A DNA stretch of 61,775 nucleotides. Source: Bacteroidales bacterium. Lineage in GTDB: Bacteria > Bacteroidota > Bacteroidia > Bacteroidales > UBA932. Every line of letters starts with the position of its first letter. The stretch's first letter is position 1. Below are positions 1-7,006 of the stretch, piece by piece. Both the position numbers and the translations under genes were made by a program. The stretch covers positions 1 through 61,775 of the forward strand of contig JAFUMO010000031.1 in NCBI GenBank assembly GCA_017482565.1, written 5' to 3'. The notes below the pieces were generated by a model. The model did no database searches. It worked only from the letters and a program-made list of their open reading frames with translations, and was not told where the DNA came from.

Positions 1-32
1 CATCAGTGGAGGAGCAAGCCAGAAGACCTGCC
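1..32 (+). promoter_or_regulatory. Cobalamin riboswitch, 3' end only (cut by window edge)
   Basis: The sequence AAGCCAGAAGACCTGCC at about 16-32 matches the strongly conserved 3' segment of AdoCbl riboswitches (typically AGCCAGGAGACCTGCC). The rest of the aptamer lies upstream of the window. It faces the PepSY-cbiK-PepSY-TonB operon beginning at 198, so that operon should be repressed by cobalamin. The roughly 165 nt between aptamer and start codon must hold the expression platform. It contains a short palindrome (TGCAGCATTGCTGCA, about 123-137) and a 9-bp inverted repeat touching the start codon. The complete homologue on the other strand near 15.7 kb supports the call. Confidence 0.8.
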
Positions 33-164
33 AAGATCAATTTGTTTTGAAGCTTTCGGGTAATAAGAGCTTGCAGACAGACACCAGATCCCACCAGAGA
101 TTTCTTGTCCGGCTGAACCTGTTGCAGCATTGCTGCAGAGGCCATTGTATATGCATGATTTCCT

Positions 165-197
165 ATTCCCGATAGTTGAATTTAATTCATCGGGAAT
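165..197 (+). repeat. 9-bp inverted repeat ending at the start codon
   Basis: ATTCCCGAT (165-173) and ATCGGGAAT (189-197) are perfect inverted repeats with a 15-nt loop, and the right arm ends on the base before the ATG at 198. It could be the output hairpin of the cobalamin riboswitch, hiding the ribosome entry site. Alternatively it is an inverted pair of the TCGGGAA motif that recurs throughout the window. Confidence 0.6.
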
Positions 198-1646
198 ATG
201 AAAAGAATTGCAGTCCTGCTTTATAAGGCACATAAATTCACGGGAATAATCATATCAGCATTTTTTCTGATGTGGTTTGTAACTGGTGTAATACTCATCT
301 ATCATCCATATCCAAAATTATCTGAAAGCAAGTACAACTCAATGAAGGAGACCCTCCCTTCTTCACTGCCTGACCTTTCATACATACAGGAGAGGGTTGA
401 GGGTGAACCAAGGAGCATAAGGATAAGAGAGTTCCAGGGACAGACCCTAATGGATGTAAGGACAGAAAAAGGGAAGTATCAGCTTACGACTGATACCCTC
501 AATGATATAAAACCTATAGATTTTAAGTGTGTAGAGAAGGTTGCAAGCCAATGGGTGGATGCTCCGGTAATTAAGGTGGACACTTTGCACAAGCGGAGGC
601 AATGGGTACTGTATTCCAGATATGACAGGGAACTGCCTATTTATAAATTCCATTTTGATGACAAGGACAAGACACAGCTCTTCGTATCCGGCAGGACAGC
701 TGATGTGCAGCAGCTGACCACGTCCAAGACAAGGTTCTGGGCGTATATTGGAGCCATTCCCCACAAGCTCTACATCCCGGCCATAAGGAAGGATGTGGAC
801 ACTTGGAAAGCGGCAATAATTACAGGTGCATCCATCTGCCTTGCAGCTGCACTCACAGGGTTCATCTATGGGCTCTATATCTTCATAAGGAGGAGAAAGG
901 TTAAGGGAGAATGGGGCAATCCATACAGGAAACGGTGGCAGAGAATTCATTTTGCTTTCGGACTCATCTTTGGAGTGTTCCTCATCTGGTGGGCAATAAG
1001 CGGAATTTTCTCCATGTCCCGTGTGCCGCAATGGATAATAAGGACAGAAGCGCCATTTACTTTTGACAAGACAAGGCTTTGGGGGAAGAACCTCCTCCCG
1101 ACAGATACCTACAGGCTCAGCTTCAACACCCTGAGGGAGACATATCCGCAGCTGAAGGAGATCACCCTGGCAAGGTTTGCAGATATCCCCGTATACATAA
1201 TTATTGAAGGGGAAAATGAGAGGTACATAGATGCATCATCAGACCAGGTGAAGACGCTCCACATCCCGCAGGAGACAATTGAAGAGGGATTCAGGAAGAT
1301 GTACGGGGAAAAAACGCCGGTAAAGGTTTCTGTACTCAATGAATATGACAACTACTATGTAAACCTCAGGAGGACATACACATTGCCGGTCTATAAGGTT
1401 GAAGTTGACAACAACGATAAGGAACTCTACTACATCAGCCCTGAAGACGGCTACATCAAGTACCTCAACAAGAACAAGAAGGCAGACAAATGGCTCTTCA
1501 GTGCCATCCACTATCTGAATCTCCCTTGGCTGATAAGCAGGCCTTGGCTATGGACAATCTGCATCTGGGTACTTTGTGCAGGGTGCGGGGTTGTATGTTT
1601 GTCGGGAGTGGTTTTGGGGATAAAGTCACTCAGGAAAAGGAAATAA
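198..1646 (+). CDS. PepSY-associated TM protein (putative reductase)
   Basis: An inner-membrane protein of 482 residues with the layout of PepSY_TM proteins: a TM helix at about 14-35, a periplasmic PepSY-like region, two helices at about 204-230 and 248-272, a second periplasmic region and a last helix at about 450-475, ending in a basic tail (SLRKRK). Histidines sit at the membrane borders (H12 in AHKFTG, H189 in IPHKLY, H251 in RIHFAFG, H438 in SAIHYLN). Equivalents are present in the paralogue at 2609. FoxB-like relatives are haem-containing siderophore reductases, so a metal or corrinoid reductase role is inferred. It is the first gene behind a cobalamin riboswitch; cbiK follows after 15 bp. 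Confidence 0.8.
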   Translation: MKRIAVLLYKAHKFTGIIISAFFLMWFVTGVILIYHPYPKLSESKYNSMKETLPSSLPDLSYIQERVEGEPRSIRIREFQGQTLMDVRTEKGKYQLTTDTLNDIKPIDFKCVEKVASQWVDAPVIKVDTLHKRRQWVLYSRYDRELPIYKFHFDDKDKTQLFVSGRTADVQQLTTSKTRFWAYIGAIPHKLYIPAIRKDVDTWKAAIITGASICLAAALTGFIYGLYIFIRRRKVKGEWGNPYRKRWQRIHFAFGLIFGVFLIWWAISGIFSMSRVPQWIIRTEAPFTFDKTRLWGKNLLPTDTYRLSFNTLRETYPQLKEITLARFADIPVYIIIEGENERYIDASSDQVKTLHIPQETIEEGFRKMYGEKTPVKVSVLNEYDNYYVNLRRTYTLPVYKVEVDNNDKELYYISPEDGYIKYLNKNKKADKWLFSAIHYLNLPWLISRPWLWTICIWVLCAGCGVVCLSGVVLGIKSLRKRK

Positions 1647-1661
1647 TTCAAATCATAAGTT

Positions 1662-2600
1662 ATGAAAAAACTGTTACTGCTTTTATTTGTATTCTCATTT
1701 CCAATGTTGGGGATGGCCCACAGCGATGAGAACTACCAGGAGAGCGATATGCTCAAGAATATGCAGCCGGGAGACAAGGCGGCTGTCCTTATGGTACATT
1801 TCGGAACATCCTACGATGATACCCGTACCGTAACAATTGATGCTATAAATGCAAAGGTTTGTGAGGCTTTTCCTGAACTCAGGTTTGAGGAGGCCTATAC
1901 ATCAAGAATGATTATAAGGATATTGGGAAAAAGGGGAATAGTAAAGAGGACACCCCTTGATGCCCTGCTCAAGCTCAGAGGAGAAGGCTATACACATATT
2001 ATAGTGCAAAGTTCCAATATTATAGATGGTGCAGAGATGGAATCCCTGAGAAGGGATGTTGCCCAGGTTGAACAGTTCTTCAAGGAGGTAAGAGTTGGAA
2101 CACCGCTGCTATCCTCAGTTTGGGACAATTATGCGGTGGCAAGGATTATTGCCGGGAAATATGCTGATAAAGAAGCTGTAAAAGGCCCTAAGCAGCACTT
2201 CATATTTGTAGGGCATGGCACATATACGCCAAGTACAGCCACCTACAGCCAGATGGACTACATCTTCAAATCTATGGGACATGACAATTTCCATGTTGCC
2301 ACTCTTGAGGGATTCCCTTCATACGATACTGCACTTACACAGTTTGAAGATGAGAAAAAGGTAAAGGGAGTTACACTTGTACCATTCATGTTTGTAGCGG
2401 GAGACCACGCACAGAACGACATAGCAGGAGAATGGAAAAACTCGCTTGAAGAGGCAGGATACAATGTTGATGTTGTAATGGAGGGGCTTGGACAAATTCC
2501 TGAAATCCAGGATATGTACATCTGCCATATAAAATTCTCCCTTCACCATAGGGCTATAGGCATTATGGAGAAGAAAGCCAGGTATGCATCAGAAAAATAA
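1662..2600 (+). CDS. cbiK: Periplasmic sirohydrochlorin cobaltochelatase, CbiK type
   Basis: A class II chelatase of the anaerobic CbiK family (312 residues) that inserts Co2+ into sirohydrochlorin. Unlike the cytoplasmic Salmonella enzyme it starts with a signal peptide (MKKLLLLLFVFSFPMLGMA), so it should be periplasmic, like the described CbiKP of Desulfovibrio. The metal-ligand histidines are visible: H185 in FVGHGTY and H249 in AGDHAQND, 64 residues apart, close to the family spacing. The family opening VHFGTSYDDTR is intact. It lies between two PepSY membrane genes (gaps 15 and 8 bp) in a riboswitch-led operon. As ring synthesis is cytoplasmic, a periplasmic chelatase may serve cobalt or tetrapyrrole capture instead; that is inference. 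Confidence 0.85.
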   Translation: MKKLLLLLFVFSFPMLGMAHSDENYQESDMLKNMQPGDKAAVLMVHFGTSYDDTRTVTIDAINAKVCEAFPELRFEEAYTSRMIIRILGKRGIVKRTPLDALLKLRGEGYTHIIVQSSNIIDGAEMESLRRDVAQVEQFFKEVRVGTPLLSSVWDNYAVARIIAGKYADKEAVKGPKQHFIFVGHGTYTPSTATYSQMDYIFKSMGHDNFHVATLEGFPSYDTALTQFEDEKKVKGVTLVPFMFVAGDHAQNDIAGEWKNSLEEAGYNVDVVMEGLGQIPEIQDMYICHIKFSLHHRAIGIMEKKARYASEK

Positions 2601-2608
2601 AATTTGCC

Positions 2609-4108
2609 ATGATACAGAAATTCTTCCGCACATTCCATAAAGTATTCGGTCTGCTGCTTTCACTGCTTTTCCTGATGTGGTTTCTCAGCGGAATAGTGAT
2701 GATATGGCACAGCTTCCCAAAAGCATCCCAGGAGTACAGAATGATGAGGCAGGATCCCCTGCCGGAGAATCTCCCGTCATTGGAAGATATACTCTCTGTC
2801 CTTCCCGACAGCATACAGCCCTCATCCATTACAATCCAGGGAAAATACGGACGACCGGCGGCAGCCTTGGGCGCTAAAGGTTACAATGTTGAGTATTATC
2901 TGGATTCACTGGTACAGGTTGAGGCATTCAGTGAACAAACAAGGGGGAAAATCCTTGCAGAGTGGTGTTCAGCGCCAATTGCAAAGATAGACACCTTGTG
3001 GAAAGTAGACCAATGGATACCGTTTGAAAGATGGAAAAAGGAGATGCCAATCTACAGATACCATTTCAGCGATCCTGAGAAGCATCAGCTTTACATGACA
3101 TCGAAAGATGGCAGGGTAATTCAGTTTACAGACAAGCAGGAGAGATTCTGGGCATGGCTTGGTCCAATTCCACATTGGGTTTATTTCACATTGCTCAGAC
3201 AACATCAGACAGCCTGGACAAAGTTTGTAATATGGTCTGCCAGCATTGGATGTGTAATGTGCATCTGCGGAATATTTGTGGCCGTATCAACATGGTGGAA
3301 ACAGAGGAAAAATGGCATTCTGCATAATCCGTACAAGAAGAGGTGGTACAGGTGGCATTTTGCAAGCGGACTCATCTTCGGGCTGTTTGCCATAACATTT
3401 GCCTTCAGCGGTGTTATGTCAATGACAGACTTGCCGCAATGGCTTAAGAAACAGAAGCCGAAGGAAGGGGGGCGTCAGGAAAAGATGATGCCGGGAAGAA
3501 GGGGAATGGCCGGAGGAAAGGCTTTGTCTGCCGGTACATATATGCTTGATTACCGCAAGGTCATTACGGGATGCGGTCATGTAAAGGCAATATCCTTTGA
3601 GAGCTGGAAAAGCAATCCGTACTATAAGGTGACCTGCAACGGTTCCGTAAAATATATTGATGCATCAGACACATCTGGAATCAGGCCGTTTGTCCTCACA
3701 CAAAAGATGGTTGAAGCCGATGCTGCAGCAAGACTTCCCCAAAATGCCCGATACTCATTGGAACTCATCAATGAGTATGACAAGGATTATTTTGCCAGAA
3801 AGAAAGAACGTGCACCGCTGCCTGTCTACAGGGTAATTGCAGATGATTATATGAATACAAGGCTGTATTACAACCCCAATACTTTACAGGTAAAACAGGT
3901 GAATGATGATACCCGTACAAGAAGCTTCCTGTACGGTGGGCTGCACAGGCTTGATATCAAATTTCTTACAGACCGCCCTGTATTATGGCATATAGTGATG
4001 CTTACACTCCTTGCCGGAGGATCATTCCTCTCCCTCACAGGTGTGGTCCTTACTATCAAGTGGATAAAAAGACAATTCAAAATAACAGACAAATCTGACA
4101 GAAGATGA
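2609..4108 (+). CDS. PepSY-associated TM protein, second paralogue
   Basis: A paralogue (499 residues) of the protein at 198 with the same four-helix layout: N-terminal TM (about 12-33), a central pair (about 205-230 and 250-272), a C-terminal helix (about 460-482) and a basic tail. Border histidines recur (H10 in FHKVFG, IPHWVY, RWHFASG, H446 in GLHRLD), as does the NPYKKRW motif before the third helix. A glycine/lysine-rich stretch near residues 288-305 is absent from the first copy. Its stop overlaps the receptor's start by 4 bp (ATGA), implying translational coupling. The function, reductive handling of imported metal chelates, is inferred from the family and operon. Confidence 0.78.
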   Translation: MIQKFFRTFHKVFGLLLSLLFLMWFLSGIVMIWHSFPKASQEYRMMRQDPLPENLPSLEDILSVLPDSIQPSSITIQGKYGRPAAALGAKGYNVEYYLDSLVQVEAFSEQTRGKILAEWCSAPIAKIDTLWKVDQWIPFERWKKEMPIYRYHFSDPEKHQLYMTSKDGRVIQFTDKQERFWAWLGPIPHWVYFTLLRQHQTAWTKFVIWSASIGCVMCICGIFVAVSTWWKQRKNGILHNPYKKRWYRWHFASGLIFGLFAITFAFSGVMSMTDLPQWLKKQKPKEGGRQEKMMPGRRGMAGGKALSAGTYMLDYRKVITGCGHVKAISFESWKSNPYYKVTCNGSVKYIDASDTSGIRPFVLTQKMVEADAAARLPQNARYSLELINEYDKDYFARKKERAPLPVYRVIADDYMNTRLYYNPNTLQVKQVNDDTRTRSFLYGGLHRLDIKFLTDRPVLWHIVMLTLLAGGSFLSLTGVVLTIKWIKRQFKITDKSDRR

Positions 4109-6462
4109 AAAAAACTTTTACTTTTATTGTGATGCTTTCGCTTTCACTTGCAGCTTCGGCGCAGGAAAATGAGGGCAAAATATCCCAGGAGGATACATTG
4201 AAAGAGATTCAGGTTGTAGGCTACAAGAAACAGCCTCTCCAGCTCCAGCCTGTAAACATGCTCAACCTTAATGTAGAGCTCAAATATCTCCCCATGACAG
4301 TGAGCAAGATTGACAATTCAACATTGGAGAGGAAACACATTGTTGACATGAATGATGCTGTGAGGTTTCTTCCTGGTGTAGTGAGGAGTTCAAACCAGTT
4401 GGGTGCATTTGAACGTTACAGTATCCGAGGTACAACAGATGCTGTATTTGCCTATGATGGAATCAGGGACGAACGTACACTCACAAATACAGTACCTTTC
4501 GGTGACCTTACAGCCGTTGAATCCATTGAGGTGATAAAGGGCCCTGCTTCAATCCTTGCAGGACACTCAGCTATGGGTGGTGTCATCAATATAGTAAGGA
4601 AGAAGCCTACCGAAAAATTTACAGCCAATGCAAGCATCAGCTATGGAAGCTGGGAGGAGAAGGATGCAACTTTGGGCTTTGGCGGCAAGCTTCTGGGACC
4701 TGTAAATTACAGGGCACATATACACTACAGCAACGGAGACGGATACAGGGAGGTTAATTCAGACCGTTTTTCCGGCATGTTTGCCATTGGCTCAAAGATA
4801 GGAAAGAAGGGGTATCTTGATGCAAGCATAAATTTTGCAGACGACTATTACACTACAGATATTGGAGGTGCACCTGTAATGCCTAATGACATCTACAACA
4901 CTTCAAATGACCAGCTGTATCTGCCAAGTGGAGTACGCAATCCCTATTGTGATTACGAAAAGGTATTCAACGACAATTCCAACAATCTTATGCGCCGCAG
5001 GAACCTTGATGTAATGGCAACTTATACCCAGGAACTGACAAGCTGGCTCAAATTGAGGGAAAGGTTCTCATTCCAGCACAGTAATCTTGACTATGCCGCT
5101 GTTGAGAACATGTCATACCTTACCAGCAACGACCCTATTTATGACCATTGGTACATCAACAAGAGAAACAACAAGAAAGTATATGTGAATCTTGATACTG
5201 TGAAAAGGGGGACCCCTCTTGTGTTCAATCCTGATCACAAGACATGGACAAATAACCTTGATTTCTCAGGAACATTTGGGACCGGGGCCATCAGGCATAA
5301 CTTCACATTCGGGTGGAACTATTCATTCTTTGATTTCACCCAGTATAACGGGTATAACGCAGGTGATGTATGGGGTCCCGGCCTTTCAGAGACAATGCCT
5401 GTATCAGACCCACATTCAGAGGGAGCATGGTGGGACTGGAAAGTATCAGCTGCTGTCATAAGGAACTATACCACCAATGCCATTTATATTACAGATGTGA
5501 TAGATTTCAATGAGCATTGGAAAGCAATGGTCAGCGGAAGGTTTGACTCATACAAATACAAGAACTCATCTGCAGTTATTGAGGATGGAAAGCAGCACTA
5601 TGAAAAAGAGAACCGTACAGACTGGACAAAAGTTTCAACATCTGCCTTGACATACAGGTTCGGTGTAGTATATCTTCCTGTTCCTGAAGTATCTATCTAT
5701 GCATCTGCCGCATCATATTACAAGCCTAACAATACCATATACAACAAGAACTACATCTACTATGACAGGAACGGAAATGAGTTCAATCCGGATGAGACAG
5801 GAGGAGAGGTATTCAAACCGGAAACCGGAAACCAGTTTGAAGCGGGTGTAAGATGGCAGAAAAGTTGGTTTGACATCAATGCAAGTGCATATTACATGAG
5901 AAAGCACAATGTGGTAACAACAATAGGAAACCTTACCGTTGAGGAGAACGGAGAAGAAGTAAGCAAGAGTGTCCGAGCACAGGTTGGCCGTTCAAAATCA
6001 ATAGGATTTGATTTTGATGTCACTGTACGTCCTGTACAGAACCTGCAGGTGGTGGCCGGTTTGGGATGGTCGGATTTCAGGAAGATTGCCAGTGAAATGG
6101 ATTGGGCAAAGAATCTGGATTGGGTAACCCTCAATGAAGATGGCACAATCAATCTGCGTGCAACAGGGGTTCCCCGTACAACTTTCTTTACCTATGCAGA
6201 CTATACTGTTCCAAAAGGATTGTTCAAGGACCTGTCATTCCACTTGAGCGGAACTTATACAGACAAGATATACAGCGATGTTGTAAATAATGTTTACGAC
6301 CCTGCCCGTTACATAGTGGATGCCGGTGTATATTATACCATCAACAATACCGTTACAGTTTCCTTCCTGTTGAACAACGTGTTCAACGAGCATTATTTTG
6401 CAAGTGCCACACGTCTTGCCAAGCCAAGGAATTTCAGAGTGACTGTAGCATACAGGTTCTAA
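4105..6462 (+). CDS. TonB-dependent outer-membrane receptor
   Basis: A 785-residue outer-membrane receptor with a signal peptide (MKKTFTFIVMLSLSLAASAQ) and a short extension carrying a TonB-box-like stretch (DTLKEIQVVGY). The plug domain shows DAVRFLPGVV, YSIRGTT and VIKGPASILAG, followed by a 22-strand barrel ending in an aromatic residue (VAYRF). It lacks the CarboxypepD_reg domain of SusC-type proteins and resembles siderophore receptors of the FhuA/FoxA kind more than BtuB. It is last in the cobalamin-riboswitch operon and overlaps the PepSY gene by 4 bp. The substrate is likely a cobalt chelate, corrinoid or siderophore; the sequence alone cannot decide. Confidence 0.88.
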   Translation: MKKTFTFIVMLSLSLAASAQENEGKISQEDTLKEIQVVGYKKQPLQLQPVNMLNLNVELKYLPMTVSKIDNSTLERKHIVDMNDAVRFLPGVVRSSNQLGAFERYSIRGTTDAVFAYDGIRDERTLTNTVPFGDLTAVESIEVIKGPASILAGHSAMGGVINIVRKKPTEKFTANASISYGSWEEKDATLGFGGKLLGPVNYRAHIHYSNGDGYREVNSDRFSGMFAIGSKIGKKGYLDASINFADDYYTTDIGGAPVMPNDIYNTSNDQLYLPSGVRNPYCDYEKVFNDNSNNLMRRRNLDVMATYTQELTSWLKLRERFSFQHSNLDYAAVENMSYLTSNDPIYDHWYINKRNNKKVYVNLDTVKRGTPLVFNPDHKTWTNNLDFSGTFGTGAIRHNFTFGWNYSFFDFTQYNGYNAGDVWGPGLSETMPVSDPHSEGAWWDWKVSAAVIRNYTTNAIYITDVIDFNEHWKAMVSGRFDSYKYKNSSAVIEDGKQHYEKENRTDWTKVSTSALTYRFGVVYLPVPEVSIYASAASYYKPNNTIYNKNYIYYDRNGNEFNPDETGGEVFKPETGNQFEAGVRWQKSWFDINASAYYMRKHNVVTTIGNLTVEENGEEVSKSVRAQVGRSKSIGFDFDVTVRPVQNLQVVAGLGWSDFRKIASEMDWAKNLDWVTLNEDGTINLRATGVPRTTFFTYADYTVPKGLFKDLSFHLSGTYTDKIYSDVVNNVYDPARYIVDAGVYYTINNTVTVSFLLNNVFNEHYFASATRLAKPRNFRVTVAYRF

Positions 6463-6480
6463 TGTTTAGTTTAGCATGAA

Positions 6481-6517
6481 AAAGACTGGGTCAAATCTTT
6501 GATCCGGTCTTTATTTT
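6481..6517. terminator. Bidirectional terminator between receptor gene and nrdG
   Basis: AAAGACTGGGTCAAA (6481-6495) pairs with TTTGATCCGGTCTTT (6498-6512), followed by ATTTTTG. It lies between convergent genes and its right arm reaches into the nrdG stop codon, so it can serve both strands. Confidence 0.75.
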
Positions 6518-7002
6518 TGTAGAATTGCGGCAATCTCTCCTGCATCCAGAATCCTTTGGTTTGAACTTCCCCTGAAACCGAGCTGTTCATCCCGCAGCCC
6601 CTCTACAAAAGGGCCGTCAACCAGCACATCAACAAGGCGGAGCAGTTCCATCCTCACAGGGTCATTTTCCAGAATTAGTTCTTCAAGTGTAAATCCGGTA
6701 TAGCACCAGATTGTTCTGGAAGTATCTTCCTTAATCCTACGTGCAAGATATGCAAATTCTGCAGCCTGATAAAAAGGGTCTCCTCCGGAAAAAGTAACGT
6801 TCCAGGGGGAGGCCTTTACCGTTTCCAGCAGCTCCCCTACCGTAACTTGCCTCCCGGCCCCAATATCCCAGCTCTGCGGGTTATGGCATCCTTTGCATCT
6901 GTGTCCGCACCCTGCACAATAGATGGAGAGACGGAAACCGGGTCCGTCAACCACGGTTCCGTCAATGATATCCAACACACTTATCTTTATTGAATCTTCC
7001 AT
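6511..7002 (-). CDS. nrdG: Anaerobic ribonucleotide reductase activating protein
   Basis: A radical-SAM activase of class III ribonucleotide reductase that generates the glycyl radical on NrdD. The ATG at 7002 is chosen, giving 163 residues beginning MEDSIKISVLDII. An upstream in-frame start would run into nrdD and lacks family similarity. The cluster motif CGHRCKGC (CxxxCxxC) is near residue 32, preceded by the family hallmark DGPGFRLSIYCAGC. A SAM-binding glycine segment FSGGDPF follows. It starts 4 bp after the nrdD stop, so the pair is co-transcribed. Confidence 0.92.
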   Translation of the reverse strand: MEDSIKISVLDIIDGTVVDGPGFRLSIYCAGCGHRCKGCHNPQSWDIGAGRQVTVGELLETVKASPWNVTFSGGDPFYQAAEFAYLARRIKEDTSRTIWCYTGFTLEELILENDPVRMELLRLVDVLVDGPFVEGLRDEQLGFRGSSNQRILDAGEIAAILQK

Positions 7003-7006
7003 AAGC

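Noticed and set aside
447-1031. A 194-codon open frame on the minus strand inside the first PepSY gene
   Set aside because: It lies wholly antisense to a gene with clear family motifs and has no recognisable domain or promoter.
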